Positions 16,713 through 26,600 of a DNA stretch of 41,591 nt are shown here, one piece after another. Numbering within the stretch: the first letter of the stretch is position 1; each line of letters begins with the position of its first letter. A program made the translations under genes and the position numbers. The notes below the pieces were generated by a model. That model searched no databases, was not told the DNA's origin, and saw only the letters and a program-made list of their open reading frames with translations. Source of the DNA: Promethearchaeota archaeon (GTDB taxonomy: Archaea; Asgardarchaeota; Lokiarchaeia; Sigyniarchaeales; SOKP01); the NCBI GenBank assembly GCA_013375485.1, contig JABXKB010000002.1, forward strand, positions 1 through 41,591, written 5' to 3'.

Positions 16713-18470
16713 TCAATGATAAATTGCTTCTAATCTCTTTTTTGGAGCTTTTAATTTTCTAAATTCACGTAATAATCTCGAAAATTTCAAGTTTTTACCT
16801 TTAAAATCAAGTTCACTAAGTGCTTGTTCTTGATAAGCAATAAAGAGTTGCTCGGAAAATGCTTCCCAATCTCGACAAATTGCTAAAGTTTCTTTATCAT
16901 TTCTGAGAAGATTATCATGAGATATTATTCTAGCAAATTCTGCAGCATATCCTTCAACTAGATCTTTACTTGCTCCCCTGAGTAAATCTTTACAAAAATT
17001 ATCTGCAGAATACCATTTTTTTACTCTAGAAAAATCTCTATGAATTTGAGTTAATAGAACATTTCTAGGTCCTTCCCATAATTCCATTATCATAGAATCA
17101 CGATGCAATCGAGGAAATGATAAAAAATCTTCCATTATACCATGCCCTCCGAAGAATGAAATTGCTTTTCTTATCATTTTAGGAGACTCATCAGCTACTA
17201 CGATTTTTTGTAACATAATTAGTTCCCTTAATCTAAATCGACGTTTCTTTTCTTCAATATCTTCAATATTTTCTAAATCTCTTATTCCACTAATTAGTTC
17301 TTCACTGTAATGAATAAATTCAGAATATATTTTGAATGCCCCTGCTGCAGTTCTTTTTGAAAAGTGATCCAACTCGTTTATTTGATTCATCATCATTGGA
17401 AATGAAGATACAGATACACCAAATGCAGATCTAAATTGCGAATATAATATCGCTTCTCTTGCTACTCTTAGTGCTCCAGCAGCCATTCCAAACGCAACAT
17501 GCAACCTTGAAAGAGAAAGTACAATACCAACAACATCTGCGAGTCCCTTTTCTAGCGGACCTATAGGGTATGCTACCGCTCCATTATACGTAATCTCTGC
17601 TGTAGGTAACTCCGCGGTTCCTAATTTTGGTTTCAACCGGTCAATAGTATAAGAATTTCTTATTTCATGTTCTTTGTTCCCAGGTAACCAAGAAGGAACA
17701 ATAAAAGCAGCTATTCTAGTTGATGATGGTGTATTTTTGGGTTTAGCAGTGACTAACGCATAATCAGTATGAACTGCTGAACAAAAAAATTTCTGACCAT
17801 ATAATCTCCAACAATTTGAAATTCCATCAGATCCTTCCGCTTCTTCAAAAACAGCTTCAACTAGATTAGCTGGGACATCACTTCCTCCCTGAATCTCACT
17901 AACAAATTGAGATCCTCTGCTATACTCACCATTTATTCCATCTCTTAATTTTGTGAGAATCTTGAAAACTTCAGGAGATAAATCTTTCTCATATTTTTTT
18001 AATAACCACACCAAACCATGTGTACAAGCCATAGGACACATTGTACCCGCTTCTCCGTTCTCATATAGCAAAAACATTTTTACAAATCTACTCCATGGAG
18101 TATTTCTTGCGGGATCGAATATACCAAGACTGAAAACTTCACGTTCTAAAATCTCGGTTTCTAAACATCGCTCAATACGATCAATCCTATGATTGTGAGC
18201 ATCAAAATGTTTAACCTTAGTAACTTTTATCCTATTCTCAAGTTCATTTGCTGTGTCAGCAAGATTTCTAAATCTATAGGAGACATAATCAGATAATGCA
18301 TTGAGATCTCTTTCGATCTTATCAAAATCATCTTTAGGAACATATTTGTTAACAAGAGTTTGAAAAAATTCATCATCTTTATAGTAATTGAAATGATCTC
18401 TAACAAATAAAAAATCATCAAAAGTGTACTTATTATTCCGATTTCCTTCTTGAGTTGAAATAGTTTTCAC
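16713..18470 (-). CDS. AidB-like acyl-CoA dehydrogenase
   Basis: This flavoprotein should oxidise an acyl-CoA or related substrate. The 585 residues are longer than typical ACADs (about 380) and nearer AidB-type enzymes (about 540). Motifs include SEIQGGSDVPANLVEA (191-206), the middle-domain WRLYGQKFFCSAVHTDYALV (221-240), the helical domain with FFGGHGIMED (439-448) and the WEGPRNV segment with E466, the usual catalytic base position. The first 120 residues are an extension absent from short ACADs. No electron-transfer flavoprotein or CoA ligase gene is nearby, so partner and substrate are unknown. Physiological DNA protection as in E. coli AidB should not be assumed. Confidence 0.88.
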   Translation of the reverse strand: MKTISTQEGNRNNKYTFDDFLFVRDHFNYYKDDEFFQTLVNKYVPKDDFDKIERDLNALSDYVSYRFRNLADTANELENRIKVTKVKHFDAHNHRIDRIERCLETEILEREVFSLGIFDPARNTPWSRFVKMFLLYENGEAGTMCPMACTHGLVWLLKKYEKDLSPEVFKILTKLRDGINGEYSRGSQFVSEIQGGSDVPANLVEAVFEEAEGSDGISNCWRLYGQKFFCSAVHTDYALVTAKPKNTPSSTRIAAFIVPSWLPGNKEHEIRNSYTIDRLKPKLGTAELPTAEITYNGAVAYPIGPLEKGLADVVGIVLSLSRLHVAFGMAAGALRVAREAILYSQFRSAFGVSVSSFPMMMNQINELDHFSKRTAAGAFKIYSEFIHYSEELISGIRDLENIEDIEEKKRRFRLRELIMLQKIVVADESPKMIRKAISFFGGHGIMEDFLSFPRLHRDSMIMELWEGPRNVLLTQIHRDFSRVKKWYSADNFCKDLLRGASKDLVEGYAAEFARIISHDNLLRNDKETLAICRDWEAFSEQLFIAYQEQALSELDFKGKNLKFSRLLREFRKLKAPKKRLEAIYH

Positions 18471-18589
18471 CTTAAAACCTTTAGATTAATAAATAAATAG
18501 GATTATATAAGAATAATGATCTAAAATTGATTATATGACTAATAAATAAATAACCTCTTTTGGTTTAAAAACAATAAATATTCAATATT

Positions 18590-19393
18590 TTATTCTTCTG
18601 ATTCTTCAGAAGGGTTTTCTTCTGAAGAAGTGGATTCTGTTTTTTTATCAGAGGGTTGAGGAGCACTTCTTGGTTTCCATAGGTTTTTCACATTAATTCT
18701 TTCAGATCTTTTTATCTCTGATTTTCTGGATCTTTTTACATCAACTTCTACAATATCGAATTGATCGTCAGGAACTTCTTTATCCTCTCCTCCTTCAGGA
18801 ATAGAGACTAATTTACTCTTAACTATCACAGAATTTGATAATGGATATATAGTTTTAGCAACTCGTTGAATTTGGTTATCGAGTTCTCGTGAAATCATCG
18901 CTTTAATAAATTTCTCATGATTGTATAAAGAGGCAAATTCACGTAGTACTTCATCCATTATTTTTCGTATTAAATCAATTTGAGAGCTCTGTGCTCTTTT
19001 GATTGTAGTGCAAATTCCAGTTACACGAAATAAATAGCCATCTTTAGTTGTTAAATTTTTTATGGTTTGAATTTTGGAGCTACCTCTTCCAATCAAAGAT
19101 CTTATGTAATCACTTGTATATTGATGACCAAAAAAAAGAGTGTTAGCCCTCCCATTCCCAAAATTCACATTAGTAACTTTAAAAATAAGTTTTAGACTAA
19201 TATCTGAATATTTTCCAGTAAAATCATAGAGAAGATTCTCCACTGTTCTTCCAACAATAGTATCCTCTAACCCTATTATTTCTCCGATTTCCTTATTATT
19301 AAAACTGCGAGGTGCCACGCAAGTTATCCATTTTTTATCTGCCCATTTTATTTTCTTAACTTTTGGTTTTTTTTTTCTGGCTTTTGAACTCAA
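18590..19393 (-). CDS. rps3ae: 30S ribosomal protein S3Ae (eS1)
   Basis: A small-subunit ribosomal protein shared by Archaea and Eukarya near the mRNA exit platform. Key stretches are WITCVAPRSFNNKEIGEI, GRTVENLLYDFTGKYSDI, SLKLIFKVTNV, YTSDYIRSLIGRGSSKI and FRVTGICTTIKRAQSSQ. The 267 residues include an unusually long Ser/Glu-rich tail ending in SSEENPSEESEE. The start is a TTG at 19393, supported by a GGGGG stretch seven bases before it and by the basic N-terminus SSKARKKKPKVKK. It follows rps15 by 13 bases, so the two form one transcript. RecJ-like and Pcc1 genes that often sit between S15 and S3Ae in other archaea are not present. Confidence 0.97.
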   Translation of the reverse strand: MSSKARKKKPKVKKIKWADKKWITCVAPRSFNNKEIGEIIGLEDTIVGRTVENLLYDFTGKYSDISLKLIFKVTNVNFGNGRANTLFFGHQYTSDYIRSLIGRGSSKIQTIKNLTTKDGYLFRVTGICTTIKRAQSSQIDLIRKIMDEVLREFASLYNHEKFIKAMISRELDNQIQRVAKTIYPLSNSVIVKSKLVSIPEGGEDKEVPDDQFDIVEVDVKRSRKSEIKRSERINVKNLWKPRSAPQPSDKKTESTSSEENPSEESEE

Positions 19394-19406
19394 CTAAATA
19401 CCCCCT

Positions 19407-19865
19407 TTATCTCGCGACTAAAGTTCTAATCTTTTCTGGATCATATTTAAAATCAGGAGCTAATACTTTCTTCTTTTTATAATATTTTATAAGTCGATAG
19501 ATTTTTGATTCAGTTCTATTAAGACCTTTTTTGCTCTCTAAGTCTTTGTGATTTTCTTCGAGATGCTTTCTAATACTTAAAGCCTTTTTTACTAAGTTAA
19601 CAAGTTCTTCGGGTAGAGGAGCTTTAATATCATTCTCTGTGAGAATTTGACTGATTTTTTTACCTGCTACAACTCTTACTAGTGGTACTCCTCGAGAATC
19701 TCTCATTATATTGCCGATCATAGATTTTGAGTATCCCTTTCTTGCTAACTTAACAACTTCATTCTCAACTTCTTCGGGTGATAACTCTACCCAAACTGGT
19801 TTTTCCAATCTTGCAGGGCGAGTTGATCCACTTCGTCCTTTTTTTCTACTGTGCATCCGAGCCAT
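19407..19865 (-). CDS. rps15: 30S ribosomal protein S15 (uS15)
   Basis: The 152-residue archaeal form has an N-terminal extension with the signature MARMHSRKKGRSGSTRP and a core containing GYSKSMIGNIMRDSRGVP, RKHLEENHKDLESKKGLNRTESK and IRLIKYYKKKK-like segments, which contact 16S rRNA helices. Length and order match archaeal S15 rather than the shorter bacterial protein. The ATG at 19865 is certain from the family-conserved start. It heads a two-gene ribosomal operon with S3Ae and is divergent from the pyrophosphatase gene. Confidence 0.97.
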   Translation of the reverse strand: MARMHSRKKGRSGSTRPARLEKPVWVELSPEEVENEVVKLARKGYSKSMIGNIMRDSRGVPLVRVVAGKKISQILTENDIKAPLPEELVNLVKKALSIRKHLEENHKDLESKKGLNRTESKIYRLIKYYKKKKVLAPDFKYDPEKIRTLVAR

Positions 19866-20024
19866 AATATCACAAGAAAATACAAATCTTTCTTAATTTA
19901 ATATATTTTTTAATGAACTCTCAAAAATAAAATTTTTGAATTTTGATGCTATAAATGAGAAATTCTGCATAATTTTCTTGGATCAATTAGTTTTGATTAT
20001 TAATTATTTGTAATTATAACAATT

Positions 20025-20615
20025 ATGGAAAAAGAAGAAACTATAATCTATTTCGTAACTGAAAATATTCATAAATTTAATGAGATTTCTGATCTTTTCT
20101 CAAAAACGAAGACTAACTATAATTTAAAAAGAAAAGAAGTTGAAACTGTAGAAATTCAAGCAACTAATCTAAAAGAAGTAGCTTCATTTAAACTGAATAG
20201 TGTAAAAGGGCAAATAAGTGGCTCTTATTTTATAGAAGATGCGGGATTTTTTGTAGATACCCCTCTAAATGGTTTTCCGGGGGTGTATTCTTCATATGTC
20301 ATGAAAACCATTGGTAATAAAGGAATATTAAAATTAATAGATAATTTTGATGAAACTCAAGCTCATTTTACATCAGTAATTGCACTTTACTTTAAACCTC
20401 TTGATGTATCTTTATTTTTTGAAGGAAAAATTTATGGAAAGGTCTCAAAAACTTTAAGGGGTTCAGGTGGCTTTGGATTTGATCCAATCTTTCTTCCTGA
20501 TATTATTCCAAATAAAACATTCGCAGAATTAACAACAGAGGAGAAAAATAAAATTTCTCATAGGGGAAAAGCATGGAGTAACTTTATTAAATTTATTAAA
20601 GAGAATAAATATTAA
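20025..20615 (+). CDS. rdgB: XTP/dITP pyrophosphatase (HAM1/RdgB family)
   Basis: This enzyme removes deaminated purine nucleotides (ITP, dITP, XTP) from the pool, giving the monophosphate and pyrophosphate. The 196-residue protein shows FVTENIHKFNEI (10-21), the active-site EDAGFFVDTPLNGFPGVYSS (71-90), GSGGFGFDPIFLP (147-159) and ISHRGKAW (177-184), all canonical. Length is normal. The ATG at 20025 sits close to the first motif. It is on the plus strand alone, divergent from rps15. Confidence 0.95.
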   Translation: MEKEETIIYFVTENIHKFNEISDLFSKTKTNYNLKRKEVETVEIQATNLKEVASFKLNSVKGQISGSYFIEDAGFFVDTPLNGFPGVYSSYVMKTIGNKGILKLIDNFDETQAHFTSVIALYFKPLDVSLFFEGKIYGKVSKTLRGSGGFGFDPIFLPDIIPNKTFAELTTEEKNKISHRGKAWSNFIKFIKENKY

Positions 20616-20642
20616 AATAGGTTTTAGGTATTAGATTGATTT

Positions 20643-23618
20643 TTAGAATGTTTGCCTGAAAATATCCATAATACTTTTCTTGTAGAAATACTTAATTAAA
20701 ATTACATATGTACCCAAAAATGCGAAGGAAATTGATATAATAAATACTCTGAGTAATACATCAGTAGGAATAGTGAAAACTACCGGCATCTCCGTCATAA
20801 GACCCATTGTGGTTTCTAAAAGGTAAGCTGTAAATGTTCCAATTATGGTCCCCATAATACCTGCAGCAAGCAAAATAATCATGCTTTCTATTAAGAACAT
20901 ATTTCGAACATTCCTCGTTTTCATTCCCATTGATCGAAGTATCCCAATTTCAAATTTTCTCTCTAATATAACTGCGTACATGCTACTAACTAAGCCAAAA
21001 ATACTTATCATTACTGTAAACATTAGAATTAATTCCATTAGGAAACTTTGTCTTTCTGTCATTGCTTCCATGAAATTAATTTTAGAAATCGCATCATCAA
21101 TTATTATATCCTTTTCTTGATACATTTTACGAATTTCATCTTTAGTCTCTTTGATATTTTCTTCCGATTTTTCTATTAAATTTATAAAAACTTTATCTAC
21201 AATCATACTACTCTCTCCAGGGTTATCAATTTTCATCAATCGCATATAATTTTCTAATGACACCATGACACCCCCTCCATTAGCAGACATCTCATTAGTT
21301 CGGAAATTAAAAAATCCGGGAATTCCACCTGAAATTCCTGCAACTCTAAATAATGTTACGTTACCAGGATCATTTTCTATTTGAGGATCAAAGAATGTTA
21401 TTCGTACGTATTCCCCTACTTCTGTGATACCAAGTAAACTCGCGATAGATTTTGCGATTATACATGTATTATTGTGAGTAAATAATTCATTGAAGGAATG
21501 TTCGGTATTGCTACCATCACTTCCCCAGATTAACAAGTCTTCATCAATTAAATCAACGAATTCTTCATTAACACCTATAAATCCAGCATTTACCACATCA
21601 AAATCCATCATATCTCCCACAGTAGTTTGAAATTTTGTTTCTTCTTGATCTGAATAGAATTGAAACATATTCATCATTATTACTTCTGAAGAGTCACCTG
21701 AAAAACCAACTTGCCCCTCACTAACTTCAAAAAGTGTTGCTAAAGTGGCTTGAAAATCGAAGGTATTATGTAATGATATTGCTATTTTATTTAATCCTGC
21801 TAAACTTTCTAACTCTTCCACCATTTCAAGAGTTAGAGCGTCATCAGGATTATATAATTCTTGATTCATTAATACTAAATCTGAGCCATATTGAAACTTT
21901 AAATTTAATGCTGTATTCTCTGACTCCATTTCAGAAACACTTGTAATGAAGAAAATAAACGAAAAGCTAATAGCAAACATAACCACAGTACTGGTATTAC
22001 GCCTTCTATACCTTTTTAATGAAATTCCAATTATAGAACTATATTTTCTTATCCCTGGAGAAATTACTCCTAAAAAGATTTTCTGAATTAGAGGAATAAT
22101 CCCTATTGAAGCAAATACTAAGCCGATTACAATCGCAGCAAGTAAACCAACAAATAATCCTGAAGTCAACATGAAATCACCAGTAACAAAAATATTTGGC
22201 ATTAAGATAAAAACTATCATTCCAATAGTAGCAACTGAAATACCAGTAAGAAAACTTTTTACATTCATACTCCCTTCTTTCTTAACTTCCCACCCTTCTT
22301 CTTTAGTTTGAAATGGAGTGATTGATTTTATAATATTGATCTTTGCAGTTTTAAGAGCAGGTAGTAAAGAAACTGCTAAGGACACTACTGTTCCTATTGT
22401 AAATGTTAATATTAGCGTGTCAGGCTGAATAACCCATTTTACTTCTGCAAAATCAAATTGAAACTCATACATGGGGAATATTATTTGAGATATTGGTCTC
22501 ATTAAAGTTACACCTAATATCATTCCAACAATTGAGCCAATAAGACCTAACATTAAGCCTTCAAAAAGAACCATTTTTATAGGATATGATTTTTTTCCCC
22601 CGACAACTCTAGTAATACCAAATTCTCTCTGGCGCTCTTCCGCTGAAGTAGATAAGATACTATTTATTAATATACCAGTTATTAGTGTGGAAAGGAGTAT
22701 AATAACCCAGAATATTATTGTAACCATCATTAACATGAATTGACCCCCTTCAAGCTCCTCTAATTTCGGAAGATTTACAGAAAATTCGTTAAGATCTAAT
22801 CTTTCTTGTATCCTTGTCCCTATTGCTCGTAGTCTTCTAGTTGTTCTATCTAAATCACTTGCATCATAAACGGATTGTGGATTATTAATAGTCCCGACTA
22901 CAAAATTTATTTGACCTTCTCGCTGTAAGAATGTTTGAGCTTGCTGTATATTAACAAGAATTAAGGCTGTTTCAAATTGCATGAATCTAAGATCTTGAAT
23001 ACAAATTTCAGTAACGGTTAGATTTAATTCATAAGTTTGATATTTCATAAGTACAATATCACCTTTACTAACGTTAAGAATTTCTGCAACATTCCATAGG
23101 ATAACACACTCGCCATTGTTTGGCTCTTTATCATAAATCTCACCTGTTTCTTTCCCTTCGTCATCTATAATAATCAAATTCCCCATATTTCCATTTGTAG
23201 CTTCCTTCATAAAATCGATGCCATATAATTGTAGAGAACCACTTGTGTTAATTTTATTTGATGTTGTTGTTACTAACATTGAAATACGTGGAAATAACTC
23301 CTCAACACTTTCGATATCCTTTAATTTATCATCAATAATATTTTCATCATAGAAGGGATCAAATGTTAAATCAGTTTGAATTGCACGAGTAATCATTATA
23401 TCACTCTTTCCTGTGGTAGAAGTGACATACAATAGGTAATTATAATTTACTGTATCATTTAACATTCCAACAACTGTTAATAGAAATAATGAAATTGCGA
23501 TCCCAGATATCCCAAATAACGCTTTTGTTTTGTCTCGCTTGATATCAAGCCAGGAATGTTTGAAGAATTGAAGATTTATCCTTTTTTTCAGTTTATATAA
23601 AAATCCTCTCAATTCCAT
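20643..23618 (-). CDS. FtsX/MacB-type ABC permease, last gene of the protease operon
   Basis: The 991-residue protein has two FtsX-type membrane domains and large outer domains. A first helix at 33-53 is followed by about 240 outer residues (MacB-like), then helices near 296-320, 348-374 and 402-424. A second half follows with helices near 455-510 and 545-565, another outer domain, and the last FtsX domain ending in YFYKKSIMDIFRQTF. The cytoplasmic loops after helices carry EERQREFGITRVVGG (327-341) and, near the C-terminus, ERKFEIGILRSMGMKTRNV, the usual contact to the ATPase. Such proteins use ATP binding to move the outer domains rather than passing substrate through a pore. It is a paralogue of the 32442-35447 permease, so the two may form a heterodimer. 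Confidence 0.88.
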   Translation of the reverse strand: MELRGFLYKLKKRINLQFFKHSWLDIKRDKTKALFGISGIAISLFLLTVVGMLNDTVNYNYLLYVTSTTGKSDIMITRAIQTDLTFDPFYDENIIDDKLKDIESVEELFPRISMLVTTTSNKINTSGSLQLYGIDFMKEATNGNMGNLIIIDDEGKETGEIYDKEPNNGECVILWNVAEILNVSKGDIVLMKYQTYELNLTVTEICIQDLRFMQFETALILVNIQQAQTFLQREGQINFVVGTINNPQSVYDASDLDRTTRRLRAIGTRIQERLDLNEFSVNLPKLEELEGGQFMLMMVTIIFWVIILLSTLITGILINSILSTSAEERQREFGITRVVGGKKSYPIKMVLFEGLMLGLIGSIVGMILGVTLMRPISQIIFPMYEFQFDFAEVKWVIQPDTLILTFTIGTVVSLAVSLLPALKTAKINIIKSITPFQTKEEGWEVKKEGSMNVKSFLTGISVATIGMIVFILMPNIFVTGDFMLTSGLFVGLLAAIVIGLVFASIGIIPLIQKIFLGVISPGIRKYSSIIGISLKRYRRRNTSTVVMFAISFSFIFFITSVSEMESENTALNLKFQYGSDLVLMNQELYNPDDALTLEMVEELESLAGLNKIAISLHNTFDFQATLATLFEVSEGQVGFSGDSSEVIMMNMFQFYSDQEETKFQTTVGDMMDFDVVNAGFIGVNEEFVDLIDEDLLIWGSDGSNTEHSFNELFTHNNTCIIAKSIASLLGITEVGEYVRITFFDPQIENDPGNVTLFRVAGISGGIPGFFNFRTNEMSANGGGVMVSLENYMRLMKIDNPGESSMIVDKVFINLIEKSEENIKETKDEIRKMYQEKDIIIDDAISKINFMEAMTERQSFLMELILMFTVMISIFGLVSSMYAVILERKFEIGILRSMGMKTRNVRNMFLIESMIILLAAGIMGTIIGTFTAYLLETTMGLMTEMPVVFTIPTDVLLRVFIISISFAFLGTYVILIKYFYKKSIMDIFRQTF

Positions 23619-23648
23619 ATTCTTTATACATCACTTTTTAATTATTCG

Positions 23649-26600
23649 TTATATATCTAAAATACTAAATTTCCTTTTCTTTGTCTTAAACTGCCTTAGT
23701 ACTTTTCCTTCTTTATTTAAAATTTTTTGAATCTCATCTGTTTCGCGTCTAATTAATCTCACTCCTTCGCAGGACTTACTTTTACAATAATAATTTTCTC
23801 CTGGTTCATCGAAAAATTGAAATTTCCCACAATTAGAACAATTATATGCTGCATAAATTTGATCATGCTCACATTCAGGGCAAACCATATCGAATTTCAT
23901 AGCTAAAAACCATGATCTACATGATTTACAATATAAAGTTAAAGGTCGGGTCAATTCTTCTTGGTCTTCAATTAATTCTATATGTTTAATTACTTGATCC
24001 TTATCAATATCTTTTAGTCGAACTTTTTCAACGCGAGCGTTTTTTATATTTTCAATCCATACTTTTCCCTTTTTTTCAGCGAGAATAAATAATACCCCTC
24101 CTATTACGATTGCTATAATAAAAATTATGATATATGGACCCCACATCTGCCACCACCTCATATTATTAACAGTCACGATAATGAATGCTTCTGCTTTATT
24201 TCCTTCTTTATCATATGCTATTACTTTTAATTCATACGTCCCATCATTAAATTTAATAGTATCCCAATTAAAAACTAAAATACTTGTAGTACTATTAAAA
24301 TTGAGCTTACTCATGTCAACACTTTTATTGTTAAGAAGTATGTAAATTCTTGAATTATCTACCTCTACATTATCAAATATAAATGCTTTAACGGTTACTA
24401 ACGATTTAACAGTTATATCAGGTTCAGGATTAAGTATTTGAATTTCAGGAGCTATAAAATCCGCCGATTTATCATAACCAATATAAATATTCGATAATAA
24501 CCATCCATATCCTATACCTGCAACGTTATCATTTGAATATAATGTGAAATTTATCATTATGTCCTCATTGGAATATTGAGAAATATCATATTTTTTACTC
24601 CCAGAAAGATCATCATTTTCATATATAAATTCTCTAAGAATTATCCAAGTTTCCCCAAAATCTTTCGATATTGACACAATACACTTATCTAACTGATCTT
24701 CAGGTACATAAAATTCATTTTGCAATGAAATTTCATAGTCAAATTCAAGATAAACATTGTATTCATCTTCTAAATGTAATGGGTGAGTTATTAATCTTGT
24801 ATTCCAATTTGATCCATATCCTTGATCTGCACTACCATAACTTTGCCCCATCCCTCCATAAAGAAGAGGTGATCCAAACCGAATTATTGGATGCCAGGTA
24901 TTATCTCCCCCAAACCATGCAGTTATTTCTTTTTGTGTTGGTATTCCTGTGACATAATAGTCTAAAAGATTTGAGTTTGAAAAATAATATCCTATGAATT
25001 TATTATCTTTATATACAGTAAATTCTAGAGGATCTGGATTTTTAAATTCAAAAAGTGAGTTATTCGTATTATACCATTGAGATGCAATTATATTTTTTCC
25101 ATCTGAAACATGAAATCTGAATGATTTATTAGAGATTTCTTCTAAAATTAAAGATCTACTAAAATAAATGCCCGTATCTCCTACATCATTCGAGCTAGAT
25201 TTCCAATCACCATAGAGATTATATAAAGTAAAATTGTTATCATCCATCTCTAAATATACAAAACTAGGATAATTATTATCTAAATCAAAATACTCACATG
25301 AAAATGAATATTTCTGATATTTTGAACCCTGTATTGAGGAAATATCATTATTTAGGTTAAATAGAATTGTTGGAATGTTTACATTTGTATAATTTTCAAT
25401 AGCAAAACAATCTAAAATAAATCCTTTATAATTTATCGTATCAATATTATCATCGAGAGATGTTTCAAATCTAAATTGTATAAAATTTCCAATATATTGA
25501 GTCAAATTGATCTCTTCCATAAACCACTCTTGCTCGATATTAGAATATATTCGTAGTGTTATCCACCCGGTCCAATTTAGATTAATTTGTAAATAAAGAG
25601 TGTCTCCTGCATTAAAACTAGCTCTAAATCCAAATTTTACAAATGGCTGAGTAGTATTTTCATTAAGGTTTGTCAAATTAAATAGAGGACTAACTAAAGT
25701 ACCATTTGGAAATGCATCTTCTGAAGTACTAATGGGTTGATATGTATAATTTTTTGGATAATCATAATATATACCAAAATACAACGATTTCCATGAATCT
25801 TGATAAATCCGTGATCTATCATCATTAGTATTATTTTGTTGTAGCATTCCCCACCCAGTTCCCGAATATGTCCAATTTCCGATTCCATCATTAAAATCAT
25901 GACGATTTGGGAATTGTATGCTGTCAGTTGGAAATACGATTGTAATATTAAGATATTCTGTTTCCGGATACAAAACTTTAGATTTTCCATCGCTAGCAAT
26001 AAAGTAGTAATTGTATATACCGGGATTTGGAAATTGAATGTAGTCACTCATGAATAATGCGCCATCTGTGTAATTATTATCTGCTGGATTGAATTGAGTT
26101 AATGTATAGTTTTCAAAGGTTTCTAAAATTGAAACATAAACTTCTTGAGGAGGAACATTTGAAGTATCGTTATCGAAATATTCAATATAAAATCTATAAC
26201 TATCAATACTATAATTTTTCTTTGGTTCATAACCCATAAATTCTTGAAAACTCATGATTGTTGTATTTTTTGAACCACCCAAATAATTGATTTCAGGAAC
26301 TTTTAATTCTGGTTTAAAATTATTCTTAACAGTCGAAATATTCAAGATAAAATCACTTTTTCCCTCAATTGCCTTTACAATGATAACACAATTAGTTTGA
26401 TTATCTTTAGGTGTAAAATAGAAATTATCAAAATCTCCATACCATTTTCTAGAAGATTCTAATAAGAGCGGTTCACCATATTGATTTGACTCATTAGAAA
26501 AAAGGAATATATCAAAATCAGCATTTGAATCTGCTACTGATAAGCTAAAATTATATTGATTATCCTCAATAAGGTCAATTTGACGCGCAAACACATGTGT

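Noticed and set aside
25694-26047. Alternative minus-strand frame inside the protease gene
   Set aside because: It lies wholly within the protease reading frame on the same strand and shows low-complexity Met/Ile/Leu composition.
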